This document shows, one piece after another, positions 51,796-63,999 of a DNA stretch of 64,000 nt (the stretch's first letter is position 1; the number at the start of each line of letters is the position of its first letter). Made by a program: the position numbers and the translations under genes. The notes below the pieces were generated by a model. It did no database searches and was not told where the DNA came from. It worked only from the letters and a program-made list of their open reading frames with translations. Source of the DNA: Zestomonas carbonaria (GTDB lineage Bacteria; Pseudomonadota; Gammaproteobacteria; Pseudomonadales; Pseudomonadaceae); the NCBI RefSeq assembly GCF_904061905.1, contig NZ_CAJFCI010000086.1:49803-113802 (forward strand). Reading direction: 5' to 3'.

Positions 51796-51825
51796 GGTGG
51801 AAAACCGCTTCGTGGGTTTTCCACC
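51796..51825. repeat. GGTGGAAAACC hairpin in the liuD-liuE gap
   Basis: A perfect 11-bp stem with an 8-nt loop. The outer GGTGGAAAA arm is the same as in the hairpin at 1907-1946, so both belong to one dispersed family. Confidence 0.6.
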
Positions 51826-51868
51826 CTGCAACGTGAGTCAGGTTCGGCTGTGTGCCCTTGGAAACTCG

Positions 51869-51908
51869 GCCCCTCACCCTAACCCTCTCCCGGGGGGAGA
51901 GGGAACTG
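51869..51908. repeat. Dispersed CTCACCCTAACCCTCTCCC element in the liuD-liuE gap
   Basis: A stretch ending in CTCTCCC-GGGG-GGAGAG, 12 bp before the liuD stop. The sequence is a very common intergenic unit in pseudomonads and related proteobacteria (established knowledge); only one copy is visible in this window. Confidence 0.5.
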
Positions 51909-51920
51909 GTCTGTGCCAGC

Positions 51921-53903
51921 CTACGATTCCGACTCCAGTTCCACCAGGGCGGTGCCTTCGCTGACCAGCTCGCCCTCGACGCAGTACAGCGCCTTGACCG
52001 TGCCGGCCTGCGGCGCGCGGATGCTGTGCTCCATCTTCATCGCCTCCAGCACCACCAGGGCGGTGCCGGCCTCGACCCGCTGGCCGGCTTCCACCAGCAC
52101 GCGGACGATGCTGCCGTTCATGGGCGCGGTCAGGCCGCCGTGGTGGCTGTGGCTGGCCTCCACTTCGGCGATCGGGTCGAAGCGGGTGATGGCGTGCAGT
52201 TCGCCGTTCCATTCGAGGTACAGGGTATCGCCACGGCGGATGGCGTGCAGCCGGCGCTGCACCGCTGTTGTAGGAGCGAGCTTGCTCGCGATCAAGGCAT
52301 CGCCAGCAAGCTGGCTCCCACAGGTCAGCGTTTCGCCCTGGAGCTGCGCATTGCCGCCGGGCCGCACCTTGCGGCCGACGCCATTGCAGACCAGATGCAA
52401 CTCGGTCTCCGCCGCCACGCCCGCGCGCCAGCCGCTGCGGGCGCTCCAGGGCGAGTGTGGGTCGTCGCTGCGGCGCTGTTCGGCCTCACTCTGGATGAAG
52501 GCGTCGGCGGCGGCCTGCCAGAAGGCGTCCGGCAGCTCGCCGGGCAGGGGCAGCAGCACGTCCTGATGGCGCGGGATGAAGCCGGTATCCAGCTCGGCGG
52601 CGGCGAAGGCCGGGTGGGCCAGCACGCGGCGCAGGAAGGCCAGGTTGGTCTTCACCCCGCCGACCAGGGTGTCGTCGAGCATGGCCAGCAGGCGCAGGCG
52701 TGCTTCCTCGCGGCTCTCGCCCCAGGCGATCAGCTTGCCCAGCATCGGGTCGTAGAAGGGCGACACCACGTCGCCCTCGGCCACGCCGCTGTCGCTGCGG
52801 CGACCGGCGCCTGCGGCGGCTTCCCGATAGAGGGCGAGGGTGCCGGTGGCGGGCAGGAAGTCGTTGTCCGGGTCTTCCGCGTACAGGCGCACTTCGATGG
52901 CGTGGCCGTTCAGCGGCACCTGTTCCTGGGTGATCGGCAGCGGCTCGCCGCGCGCCACGCGAATCTGCCAGGCCACCAGGTCGAGGCCGGTGATCGCCTC
53001 GGTGACCGGGTGCTCGACCTGCAGGCGGGTGTTCATCTCCATGAAGAAGAAGTCACCGCGCTCGTCCAGCAGGAATTCCACGGTGCCGGCGCCGACGTAG
53101 CCGATGGCCTGGGCGGCCTTGACCGCCGCCTCGCCCATGGCCCGGCGCAGTTCCGGCGTCAGGCCGGGGGCCGGCGCTTCCTCGACCACCTTCTGGTGGC
53201 GGCGCTGGATCGAGCAGTCGCGCTCAAAGAGGTACAGGCAGTTGCCGTGACGGTCGGCGAACACCTGGATCTCCACGTGGCGCGGCTTGAGCACGTACTT
53301 CTCGACCAGCATGCGCGAGTCGCCGAACGCCGCCTGTGCCTCGCGCTGCGCGGAGGCCAGGGCCTCGGCCAGCTCGCTTTCGCGCTCGACCACCTTCATG
53401 CCCTTGCCGCCGCCACCGGCCGCGGCCTTGAGCAGCACCGGGTAGCCGATGCGTTTGGCGGCGGCGCGGAAGGTCTCGATGTCCTGCGCTTCGCCGTGGT
53501 AGCCGGGCACCAGCGGCACGCCAGCTTCCTCCATCAGCGCCTTGGCGGCCGACTTGCTGCCCATGGCGTCGATGGCGCTGGCGGGCGGGCCGAGGAAGAT
53601 CAGCCCGGCGTCCTCGATGGCGCGGGCGAAGCCGGCGTTCTCCGAGAGAAAACCATAGCCGGGGTGGATCGCCTGGGCACCGCTGGCCCTGGCCGCTTCG
53701 ATCAGCTTGTCGACCAGCAGGTAGCTTTCCGCCGGCTTGGCGCCGCCCAGGTTCACCGCCAGGTCGGCCTCGCGCACATGCCGTGCATTGGCGTCGATGG
53801 CGCTATGTACGGCCACGGTCTTCAGGCCCAGGGCCTTGGCGGTGCGCATCACCCGGCAGGCGATCTCGCCACGGTTGGCGACGAGGAGGGTGGTGATAGT
53901 CAT
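51921..53903 (-). CDS. liuD: Methylcrotonyl-CoA carboxylase, biotin-carrying alpha subunit
   Basis: Carboxylates biotin and, with LiuB, converts 3-methylcrotonyl-CoA to 3-methylglutaconyl-CoA. The 660-aa protein contains the biotin carboxylase domain (1-450; ATP-grasp glycine loop AAAGGGGKGMK, catalytic EMNTRLQVEHPVTE), the linker/BT region and the biotinyl domain with EAMKMEHS near the C-terminus. Residues about 527-545 (CGSQLAGDALIASKLAPT) are translated from a REPIN at 52270-52323. This adds exactly 18 codons in the BT region and leaves the frame open, so the enzyme is probably still made. The stop codon of liuC overlaps its ATG by 4 bp. Confidence 0.95.
   Translation of the reverse strand: MTITTLLVANRGEIACRVMRTAKALGLKTVAVHSAIDANARHVREADLAVNLGGAKPAESYLLVDKLIEAARASGAQAIHPGYGFLSENAGFARAIEDAGLIFLGPPASAIDAMGSKSAAKALMEEAGVPLVPGYHGEAQDIETFRAAAKRIGYPVLLKAAAGGGGKGMKVVERESELAEALASAQREAQAAFGDSRMLVEKYVLKPRHVEIQVFADRHGNCLYLFERDCSIQRRHQKVVEEAPAPGLTPELRRAMGEAAVKAAQAIGYVGAGTVEFLLDERGDFFFMEMNTRLQVEHPVTEAITGLDLVAWQIRVARGEPLPITQEQVPLNGHAIEVRLYAEDPDNDFLPATGTLALYREAAAGAGRRSDSGVAEGDVVSPFYDPMLGKLIAWGESREEARLRLLAMLDDTLVGGVKTNLAFLRRVLAHPAFAAAELDTGFIPRHQDVLLPLPGELPDAFWQAAADAFIQSEAEQRRSDDPHSPWSARSGWRAGVAAETELHLVCNGVGRKVRPGGNAQLQGETLTCGSQLAGDALIASKLAPTTAVQRRLHAIRRGDTLYLEWNGELHAITRFDPIAEVEASHSHHGGLTAPMNGSIVRVLVEAGQRVEAGTALVVLEAMKMEHSIRAPQAGTVKALYCVEGELVSEGTALVELESES
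52270..52323. repeat. REPIN inserted inside the liuD coding sequence
   Basis: Two REP units in inverted orientation, GTAGGAGCGAGCTTGCTCGC and GCCAGCAAGCTGGCTCCCAC, separated by about 14 bp including ATCAAGGCAT. The pair is 54 bp, that is 18 codons, and lies wholly within liuD in frame. Each unit is itself a small hairpin. REPs are normally intergenic in Pseudomonas. Confidence 0.85.
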
Positions 53904-54700
53904 GCTTGGGACTCCTGCCAGGCCGGTTTGCGTTTGTCGAGGAAGGCGCGCAGGCCTTCCTGGCCCTCCGGGCTCATGCGGATGCGGGCGATGGCGCTTT
54001 CGGTGTAGCGGCGCAGCGCCGGAGTCAGTTCGCCGCCGGCGACTTCATGGAACAGCGCCTTGCAGGCGACCATGGCGGCCGGGCTGTTGAGCAGCAGGTT
54101 GGCGATCCAGGCGTCGGCCTGGGCCTCCAGTTCCTCGGCCGGATAGCATTCGGCGAGCAGGCCGAGGGCGACCGCGCGCCGGCCGTCGAAGCGCTCGGCG
54201 GTCAGCGAGTAGCGGGCCGCGGCGCGCTGGCCGATGGCCTTGGCCACGAACGGAGCGATGGTCGCCGGGGCCAGGCCGATGCGCACCTCGGACAGGCTGA
54301 ACTGGGCGTTGTCGGCGCCGATCGCCAGGTCGCAACAACTGACCAGCCCCAGCCCGCCGGCGAAGGCGGCGCCCTGCACCACGGCCAGGGTCGGTTTCTT
54401 CAGGTGGTAGAGGTTGTACATCAGCTCGGCCAGTTGCTGGGCGTCGGCCAGGTTGCCGTTGTAGTCCAGCTCGCCGAGCTGCTGCATCCAGGCCAGGTCG
54501 CCGCCGGCGCAGAAATGCTTGCCACGGCCGCGCAGGACCAGCAGGCGCACGGCCTTGTCGGCGCCGACTTCGTCAAGGGCGAGGATCAGCTCGCGGATGG
54601 TCTCGGCGTTGAAGGCGTTGTTCTTCTCCGGGCGGTTGAGCCAGAGGGTGGCGATGCCGCGCGGGTCTTTTTCAAGCTCGATAGTGATGAAGTCGGTCAT
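53900..54700 (-). CDS. liuC: 3-methylglutaconyl-CoA hydratase
   Basis: Hydrates 3-methylglutaconyl-CoA to HMG-CoA. A 266-aa crotonase-fold protein: the oxyanion-hole segments GRGKHFCAGGDLAWM (near 67-81) and AVVQGAAFAGGLGLVSCCD (near 112-130) are intact. ATG 54700 is chosen over an in-frame ATG at 54748, since the latter lies in a repeat. Its stop overlaps the liuD start (ATGA). The 84-bp gap to liuB holds an inverted repeat. Confidence 0.94.
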   Translation of the reverse strand: MTDFITIELEKDPRGIATLWLNRPEKNNAFNAETIRELILALDEVGADKAVRLLVLRGRGKHFCAGGDLAWMQQLGELDYNGNLADAQQLAELMYNLYHLKKPTLAVVQGAAFAGGLGLVSCCDLAIGADNAQFSLSEVRIGLAPATIAPFVAKAIGQRAAARYSLTAERFDGRRAVALGLLAECYPAEELEAQADAWIANLLLNSPAAMVACKALFHEVAGGELTPALRRYTESAIARIRMSPEGQEGLRAFLDKRKPAWQESQA

Positions 54701-54719
54701 AAGGCTACCTTCGGTCGCC

Positions 54720-54780
54720 AGCGGCAAGCCGCAAGCCGCAAAGAGCACTGCTTGCAGCTTATAGCTTGAAGCTTGCCGCT
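54720..54780. repeat. GCAAGC/GCTTGC inverted repeat between liuB and liuC
   Basis: AGCGGCAAGC (54720-54729) and GCTTGCCGCT (54771-54780) are perfect 10-bp arms; the interior has further GCAAGC-like and AGCTT units. The same element type is found in the next gap of the operon at 56402-56480. It starts 4 bp upstream of... the liuB 3' end, so it is transcribed within the liu mRNA. Confidence 0.65.
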
Positions 54781-54784
54781 GCTT

Positions 54785-56389
<1,605 letters not shown>

Positions 56390-56401
56390 GGCTTCTCCAT
56401 G

Positions 56402-56480
56402 AGCTGCAAGCTACAAGCCTCAAGCTGCAAGAGAACAGCGGGGCGCTCTTGCTTGCAGCTTGTAGCTTGCGGCTTGTAGC
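56402..56480. repeat. GCAAGC/GCTTGC inverted repeat between liuA and liuB
   Basis: Arms AGCTGCAAGCTACAAGCC and its approximate complement GGCTTGTAGCT with a central CAAGAG/CTCTTG pair flank a GC-rich loop around 56432-56445. It is the second copy of the element seen at 54720-54780 and fills most of the 96-bp intercistronic gap. Confidence 0.65.
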
Positions 56481-56485
56481 TGCCG

Positions 56486-57649
56486 TTATTTCGTTTCGTT
56501 GAACAGCTCGCGTCCGATCAGCATCCGGCGGATTTCGCTGGTGCCGGCGCCGATCTCGTAGAGCTTGGCGTCGCGCAGCAGGCGGCCGGTGGGGAATTCG
56601 TTGATGTAGCCGTTGCCGCCGAGGATCTGGATGGCGTCGAGGGCCATCTGCGTGGCGCGTTCGGCGGTGTAGAGGATCACCCCGGCGGCGTCCTTGCGGG
56701 TGGTCTCGCCACGGTCGCAGGCGTTGGCCACGGCGTACAGGTAGGCGCGACTGGCGTTGAGCTGGGTGTACATGTCGGCGACCTTGCCCTGGATCAGCTG
56801 GAACTCGCCGATGCTCTGGCCGAACTGCTTGCGGTCGTGGATGTAGGGCACGATCACGTCCATGGCCGCCTGCATGATGCCCACCGGGCCGCCGGAGAGC
56901 ACCACGCGCTCGTAGTCGAGGCCGCTCATCAGCACGCGCACGCCGCCGTTCTCCTTGCCCAGCACGTTCTCTTCCGGCACTTCCACGTCGTCGAAGAACA
57001 GCTCGCAGGTGTTGGAGCCGCGCATGCCCAGCTTGTCGAACTTGTTGCCGCGGGAGAAACCCTTCCAGTCGCGCTCGACGATGAACGCGGTGATGCCGTG
57101 CGGGCCCTTGTCCAGGTCGGTCTTGGCGTAGATCACGTAGGTGTTGGCGTCCGGGCCGTTGGTGATCCAGGTCTTGCTGCCGTTGAGCACGTAGCGGTCG
57201 CCTTTCCTGTCGGCGCGCAGCTTCATGGAAACCACGTCGGAGCCTGCGTTCGGCTCGCTCATCGCCAGGGCGCCGACATGCTCGCCGCTGACCAGCTTGG
57301 GCAGGTACCTGGCCTTCTGCTCGGAGTTGCCGTTGCGCTTGATCTGGTTGACGCAGAGGTTGGAGTGGGCGCCGTAGGAGAGGGCGACCGAGGCCGAACC
57401 ACGGCTGATCTCCTCCATGGCGATCACGTGGGCCAGGTAGCCCAGGCCCGAGCCGCCATATTCCTCTTCCACGGTGATGCCGAGCAGGCCCATGTCGCCG
57501 AACTTGCGCCACATGTCCATGGGGAACTGGTTGCTGCCGTCGATCTCGGCGGCGCGCGGCGCCAGCTCGGCGGCGACGAAGGACTGCACCTGCTCGCGGA
57601 GCATGTCGATGGTTTCGCCCAGGGCGAAGTTGAGGGAGGGGTAGCTCAT
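56486..57649 (-). CDS. liuA: Isovaleryl-CoA dehydrogenase
   Basis: FAD-dependent oxidation of isovaleryl-CoA to 3-methylcrotonyl-CoA, passing electrons to ETF. The 387-aa acyl-CoA dehydrogenase shows ALAMSEPNAGSDV (FAD/substrate contact), the WITNGPDA segment, and QLIQGKVADMYTQLNASRAYL; the residue region DYERVVLSGGPVGIM fits the isovaleryl-CoA branch, whose catalytic base is a glutamate in that region. The C-terminus EIGAGTSEIRRMLIGRELF is standard. ATG 57649 follows AGGTGG. It is the first structural gene after liuR, 29 bp apart. Confidence 0.96.
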   Translation of the reverse strand: MSYPSLNFALGETIDMLREQVQSFVAAELAPRAAEIDGSNQFPMDMWRKFGDMGLLGITVEEEYGGSGLGYLAHVIAMEEISRGSASVALSYGAHSNLCVNQIKRNGNSEQKARYLPKLVSGEHVGALAMSEPNAGSDVVSMKLRADRKGDRYVLNGSKTWITNGPDANTYVIYAKTDLDKGPHGITAFIVERDWKGFSRGNKFDKLGMRGSNTCELFFDDVEVPEENVLGKENGGVRVLMSGLDYERVVLSGGPVGIMQAAMDVIVPYIHDRKQFGQSIGEFQLIQGKVADMYTQLNASRAYLYAVANACDRGETTRKDAAGVILYTAERATQMALDAIQILGGNGYINEFPTGRLLRDAKLYEIGAGTSEIRRMLIGRELFNETK

Positions 57650-57678
57650 GGTTCCACCTGTAATTGTGTTTGTCAGGT

Positions 57679-58077
57679 TCAGGAAGTAACACGTTGTTTT
57701 CTATCGGTTTCGGCCATGGCCGCCAGGCAGCGTTCCTCGGCCGTGTCCAGCTCGAGCTGCATCTGCTGGATGTCGAGCAGTTGCTGTTCGAGCTGGGCGC
57801 GGCGGGCGGCGATCTTCTCCATGAAGGTCTCCAGTTGCCTGCGGTTGCCGCTGCTGGGGTCGTAGAGGTCGATCAGCTCCTTGCACTCGGCCAGCGAGAA
57901 GCCGATGCGCTTGCCGCGTAGGATCAGCTTCAGCGCCACCAGGTCCTTGGCGCTGTAGATGCGCTCCTGGCCGCGCCGCTCGGGGCTGAGCATGCCTTGC
58001 TCCTCGTAGAAGCGGATGGCGCGGGTGGTGACGTCCAGTTCGCGGGCCAGATCGGAAATGCCATAAGTGATGGACAT
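57679..58077 (-). CDS. liuR: MerR-family regulator of the liu operon
   Basis: A 132-aa MerR-type regulator: N-terminal winged helix (YGISDLARELDVTTRAIRFYEEQGML) and the RIYSAKDLVALKLILRGKRIGFSLAECKELIDLYDP helix region (key residues 38-73), then a long dimerisation coiled coil (about 85-120). Effector cysteines of metal-sensing MerR proteins are absent, as expected for a regulator sensing an acyl-CoA. It is the first gene of liuRABCDE, with a perfect palindrome 28 bp upstream of its start codon, implying autoregulation. Confidence 0.95.
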   Translation of the reverse strand: MSITYGISDLARELDVTTRAIRFYEEQGMLSPERRGQERIYSAKDLVALKLILRGKRIGFSLAECKELIDLYDPSSGNRRQLETFMEKIAARRAQLEQQLLDIQQMQLELDTAEERCLAAMAETDRKQRVTS

Positions 58078-58104
58078 GGGCGGGGCTCGTCGTCTCGTTT
58101 ACCT

Positions 58105-58118
58105 TTACGTTAACGTAA
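58105..58118. promoter_or_regulatory. Putative LiuR operator
   Basis: TTACGTTAACGTAA, a perfect 14-bp palindrome, 28 bp before the liuR start on the minus strand. Its position at the liuR promoter and its symmetry fit a MerR-family spacer operator. No second copy was noticed near the ketone-body genes. Confidence 0.7.
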
Positions 58119-58344
58119 GCCTGTGCAAAGCTGTCTGTCAACAGCGGGCAAACAATGTGTAGCGCACGGCTGACGGACGCTGCATGGCCTGATACTTGCC
58201 TTGCTGTCGTACCCGGGTCAGCACGCCTTGGCCCTTTACGGGGGCGTGCGGCGGGTGTAGACATTCAGGGCAGGCAACTCCCCCCGCCGTGTCCGTGCGT
58301 GGCCATTCTGGCCGCGCCGGCCGAGGGGTAGGCTGGAGCGAGGC

Positions 58345-60249
<1,905 letters not shown>

Positions 60250-60301
60250 ACATGGCAGTGGCTATACCCGGACGGCCGGCATTTCGCGGTCGCCGCGCAC
60301 G

Positions 60302-62035
60302 ATGATCCGCCTGCTCCTGCGCCTGGTCGAGTCCACCGATCCCGAGCGCCTGCGACGGGCCCTGCACTGGCTCTACGGCTTCGTGCGCCCGCAGCGGCGC
60401 GCGATCCTGCGCCTGCTCGGCCTGTCCCTGTGCGCCTCGCTGCTGGTGCTGGCGCAGCCCTGGCTGACCAAGATGCTGATCGACGACGGCCTGCTGGCCC
60501 GCGATTTCGGCGTGCTGGTGCAGGTCGCCGTGGCGATGATCCTGGTGGGCATCCTCGGCACGCTGCTGGGCGGTCTCAACCGTTACCTGCATACCCAGCT
60601 TTCCGGGCGAATCCTGTTCGCCCTGCGCGATGCCCTGTACCGCCACCTGCAGAAACTGTCGCCGACCTTCTACGGACGCCGGCGGATCGGCGACCTGCTG
60701 TCGCGGTTGGACGGCGACGTCGCCGAGATCCAGCGCTTCGCGGTGGATTCGCTGTTCGCCGCGGTGTCCAGCGTGATTGGCCTGATCGGCGCCGTGGCGC
60801 TGATGCTGGTGCTGTCCTGGCAACTGTCGCTGCTGCTGGCCGTGCTGATCCCCATCGAAGTACTCTGGCTGCGCTGGATGCGGCGCAAGGTGGAACGCGA
60901 GGCGCGCCACCTGCGCGAGCGCTCGGCGGACGTGTCGTCGTTCCTCGTCGAGACCCTGCCGGCGATGAAGTTCATCCAGTCCGCCGGCCAGCAGCGGCGC
61001 GAGTCGCAGCGCCTGGAAGGGCTCGGCCAGGGCTACATGCGCCAGTTGCTGAAGTTGCAGGTCACCGAGTTCTTCACCCAGGCGGTGCCGGGCACCCTGA
61101 CGTCGCTGTCGCGGGCCGCCGCTTTCATCATCGGCGGCTACTGGGTGGTGCAGGGCACCTGGCAGCTCGGCGCGCTGATCGCCTTCTCTACCTACCTGGG
61201 CATGGCGGTGGGGCCGGTGCAGAGCCTGCTCGGCCTGTACGTCGCCCTGCAACGCATGACCGTCAGCCTCGGCCGCGTCGCCGAACTGCGCGACGAGCCG
61301 GCGCAGGTGGGCCAGCCCGAGACGCCCCGGCCGCTGCCCGAAGGGCCGGGCGAACTGCGCCTGGAGGGCGTCTGGTTCGCCCACGAGGAACGCGCCGAAG
61401 CGTTGCTGCGGGGTGTCGACCTGTGCATTCCCGGCGGCCTCAAGGTGGCCATCAGCGGCGCTTCCGGGGTCGGCAAGTCGACCCTGATCGACCTGCTGCA
61501 ACGCTTCTACGACCCGGATCAGGGGCGCATCCTGCTCGACGGCGCGGACCTGCGCGAGCTGGACCTGTTCGCTCTGCGCCGGCGTATCGCCGTGGTCAGC
61601 CAGGACATCGTGCTGTTTCGCGGCAGCCTGGCCGACAACCTGGCCTACGGCGCGCCCGGGGCCAGCCCTGCGCAGCTCGAGGAAGTGGCGCGCCTGGCCC
61701 GGCTCGACGGCCTGGTCGCCAGCCTGCCGCAGGGTCTCGACAGCCAGCTCGGCGAGCGCGGCCAGCAGCTTTCCGGCGGGCAGAAACAGCGCATCGCCAT
61801 CGCCCGCGCGCTGTTGCAGGACCCGGCGATCCTGGTACTCGACGAAGCCACCTCGGCGGTGGACGAGGCCACCGAGCGCGAGGTGATCGCCGCCATCGAC
61901 CACTTGTTCGCCGGGCGCACGCGCATCCTCATCAGCCACCGTGCCACGACCCTGGCGGAGGCCGACCTGCGCCTGCACCTGGCGGGCGGGACGTTGCGGG
62001 TGCTGGAAGGAGAGTTCCTCGGCCATGGCCACTGA
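60302..62035 (+). CDS. qhpF: ABC transporter of quinohaemoprotein amine dehydrogenase maturation
   Basis: A 577-aa half-type ABC exporter: six transmembrane helices (about 35-310), then a nucleotide-binding domain with Walker A GASGVGKST, Q-loop, signature LSGGQKQR, Walker B ILVLDEATS and switch His in LISHRAT. In the qhp system QhpF is thought to export the crosslinked gamma subunit to the periplasm. The naming rests on context: it is followed with overlaps by a subtilisin-like protease and a flavin monooxygenase, the qhpE/qhpG pair. ATG 60302 starts MIRLLLRLVESTDPERLRRAL; the ribosome site is weak. A generic lipid/peptide exporter is the alternative. Confidence 0.78.
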   Translation: MIRLLLRLVESTDPERLRRALHWLYGFVRPQRRAILRLLGLSLCASLLVLAQPWLTKMLIDDGLLARDFGVLVQVAVAMILVGILGTLLGGLNRYLHTQLSGRILFALRDALYRHLQKLSPTFYGRRRIGDLLSRLDGDVAEIQRFAVDSLFAAVSSVIGLIGAVALMLVLSWQLSLLLAVLIPIEVLWLRWMRRKVEREARHLRERSADVSSFLVETLPAMKFIQSAGQQRRESQRLEGLGQGYMRQLLKLQVTEFFTQAVPGTLTSLSRAAAFIIGGYWVVQGTWQLGALIAFSTYLGMAVGPVQSLLGLYVALQRMTVSLGRVAELRDEPAQVGQPETPRPLPEGPGELRLEGVWFAHEERAEALLRGVDLCIPGGLKVAISGASGVGKSTLIDLLQRFYDPDQGRILLDGADLRELDLFALRRRIAVVSQDIVLFRGSLADNLAYGAPGASPAQLEEVARLARLDGLVASLPQGLDSQLGERGQQLSGGQKQRIAIARALLQDPAILVLDEATSAVDEATEREVIAAIDHLFAGRTRILISHRATTLAEADLRLHLAGGTLRVLEGEFLGHGH

Positions 62036-62705
62036 ACTGCGCATCGGCCTGATCGACAGCGGCCATTCGCCGGCCCAGGCGAGCCGGGTGGCCGGCTCCC
62101 GGCGTTTCTGGCTGGCGGGCGGCGAATTGCACGAAGGCGAGGCCCAGGCGGATCGCCTAGGCCATGGCAGTGCGCTGCTCGACACCCTGGCGGCCCAGGC
62201 GGGGCCGTTGCCCGTGTACGTCGCCCAGGTATTCGCCGAGCGCTGGGCGACCAGCCCGCTGCAGGTGGCCGCCGCGCTGCACTGGCTGGTGGAGCGGCGG
62301 GTGGCGCTGATCAACCTCAGCCTCGGCCTGCGCAACGATCGGCCGGTGCTGCGCGAAGCCTGCGCCATGGCGCTGGAGGCCGGCGTGCTGCTCTGCGCCT
62401 CCAGCCCGGCGCGGGGCGAGCCGGTGTTTCCCGCCAGCTATCCAGGGGTGATCCGCGTTACCGGGGATGCCCGTTGCGCGCCGGGGCAGTGGTCCTGGCT
62501 GGACAGCCCCCAGGCCGATTTCGGCGCGCCGGTCAACGCGGCCTCCGGGCTGGCGGGTGCCAGTGTCGCCTGCGCGGCGCTGAGCGGGCAGATCGCCGCT
62601 TTCCTGCAAGACCGGCCGGACGCGGGGCGCGAGGCGGTGCTGGAGCATCTGCGCAGCGGCGCGGCCTTTATCGGTCCCGAGCGCCGGGGGGCGGAGCATG
62701 GCTGA
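62025..62705 (+). CDS. qhpE: Subtilisin-like protease of amine dehydrogenase maturation
   Basis: A 226-aa cytoplasmic S8-family protease, short for a subtilase, with a recognisable triad: Asp in RIGLIDSGH (about residue 11), His in RLGHGSALLDTL (about 45), and Ser in GASVACAALSG (about 181) replacing the usual GTSxAxP. In Paracoccus the QhpE protease cleaves the leader peptide from the crosslinked QhpC subunit. It overlaps qhpF by 11 bp and qhpG by 8 bp. A GGAAGGAG lies 13 bp upstream of the ATG. Confidence 0.82.
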   Translation: MATELRIGLIDSGHSPAQASRVAGSRRFWLAGGELHEGEAQADRLGHGSALLDTLAAQAGPLPVYVAQVFAERWATSPLQVAAALHWLVERRVALINLSLGLRNDRPVLREACAMALEAGVLLCASSPARGEPVFPASYPGVIRVTGDARCAPGQWSWLDSPQADFGAPVNAASGLAGASVACAALSGQIAAFLQDRPDAGREAVLEHLRSGAAFIGPERRGAEHG

Positions 62706-63999
62706 CGCGCGCATCGCCGTGCTGGGAGCCGGGCCGGCGGGGGCGGCGGTGGCCATCGGCCTTGCGCGCCTGGGCTACGAAGTGTGCGTGATCAGCGAAT
62801 GGCGCCGCTTCGCGGCGGTGGAGGGCGTTTCCCAGCGCGTGCTGGAAGGCCTGCGCCACGCCGGCCTGACCCGCGCCCTGGCCAGCGCCGCGCCGCCTTC
62901 GCCACGGCGGGTGCAGTGGAACGGCGACGGCCAGTCCGCCAACCAGGAGTGCCTGCTGGACCGCCCCAGCTTCGATGCCGCCCTGCGCGAGGACCTGCGC
63001 GCGGCGGGCGTCGAACTGGTCGAGGCGCGGGTGCGCAGCGTGGGCAGCGATGCCGCCGGCCATCTGCTGCATCTCGATCCGGGCGAGACCCGCCGGGCCG
63101 ACTTCCTCGTCGAGGCGCGTGGCCGCCAGGCGCCGCTCGCCGCCGGCCGCCTGCGCGGACCGGAAACCCTCAGCCTGCTCAACCAGTGGCGGGAAGCGCC
63201 CGGCGCACCGGCCTCGGCAGTGCAGAGCCTGCCCGACGGCTGGGCCTGGATGGCGCGCCTGGCCGATGGCCGCTGCTATTGGCAGATCACCCTGGACGTG
63301 GCCAGTGCCGGACTGCCGGCCAAGGAACGGTTGCCTGCCTGGTGCGCCGAGCGGCGCCGGCAGTCCGCGCTGGTGAGCGAGCTGTTCGGCGCGACGGCCC
63401 TGCAACCTGCGGAACTGCATGCGCGCAGCAGCACGGCGATCCTGTTCCAGGAGGCCAGCGGGGCGAACTGGCTGCGGGTGGGCGACGCGGCCATGGCGGT
63501 GGACCCGCTGTCCGGCAACGGCATCTTCCAGTCGCTGTCCTCGGCGCTACAGGCGCCGGCGGTGATCAACACCCTGTTGCGCCATCCCGAACGCGCGCAA
63601 CTGGCCCGGCGCTTCCACCAGTCGCGGGTGGAGCAACTGTTCCTGCGCTTCGCCCGCACCGGACGCGATTTCTACGCGCTGGAACAGCGCTGGGCGGACC
63701 AGCCGTTCTGGCGCAAGCGCAGCGCCTGGCCGGATGCCGAGCCACTGCATGCCGCCGCCGACTTCGGCCAGGTACGGGTGGAGCGCCTGCCGGTGATCCG
63801 CGACGGCCTGATCGACGAGGCCGACGTGGTGGTCAGCGCCGATCAGCCGCTGGGCATCTGGCACCTGCAGGGGATCGAACTGGCGCCGCTGGTGCGTGCC
63901 TTGCAGGGTGGGGCGGGGTTGGAGGAGGTGCTGCGGGGAATGGCCCCGGAGCATCGGCGCATGCTTCGCGGCTGGCTGGCCGCCCAGGGATATCCGTAG
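62698..63999 (+). CDS. qhpG: Flavin monooxygenase of amine dehydrogenase maturation
   Basis: A 433-aa FAD-binding protein of the tryptophan-halogenase/PHBH-like group: dinucleotide motif VLGAGPAGAAVAIGLARLGYEV at the N-terminus (GxGxxG at residues 10-15) and the second FAD motif RVGDAAMAVDPLSGNGI (about 260-276). In the qhp system QhpG hydroxylates a tryptophan of the gamma subunit twice to prime cysteine tryptophylquinone formation. Start ATG 62698 overlaps qhpE. The stop codon lies one base before the end of the window; qhpA, qhpD, qhpC and qhpB would be expected to follow. Confidence 0.8.
   Translation: MADARIAVLGAGPAGAAVAIGLARLGYEVCVISEWRRFAAVEGVSQRVLEGLRHAGLTRALASAAPPSPRRVQWNGDGQSANQECLLDRPSFDAALREDLRAAGVELVEARVRSVGSDAAGHLLHLDPGETRRADFLVEARGRQAPLAAGRLRGPETLSLLNQWREAPGAPASAVQSLPDGWAWMARLADGRCYWQITLDVASAGLPAKERLPAWCAERRRQSALVSELFGATALQPAELHARSSTAILFQEASGANWLRVGDAAMAVDPLSGNGIFQSLSSALQAPAVINTLLRHPERAQLARRFHQSRVEQLFLRFARTGRDFYALEQRWADQPFWRKRSAWPDAEPLHAAADFGQVRVERLPVIRDGLIDEADVVVSADQPLGIWHLQGIELAPLVRALQGGAGLEEVLRGMAPEHRRMLRGWLAAQGYP

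Noticed and set aside
60273..60287. Possible sigma-54 promoter directly before qhpF
   Set aside because: GG and GC are correctly spaced (CGGCCGG, CATT, TCGC), but the boxes are otherwise poor and transcription would start about 4 nt before the ATG.
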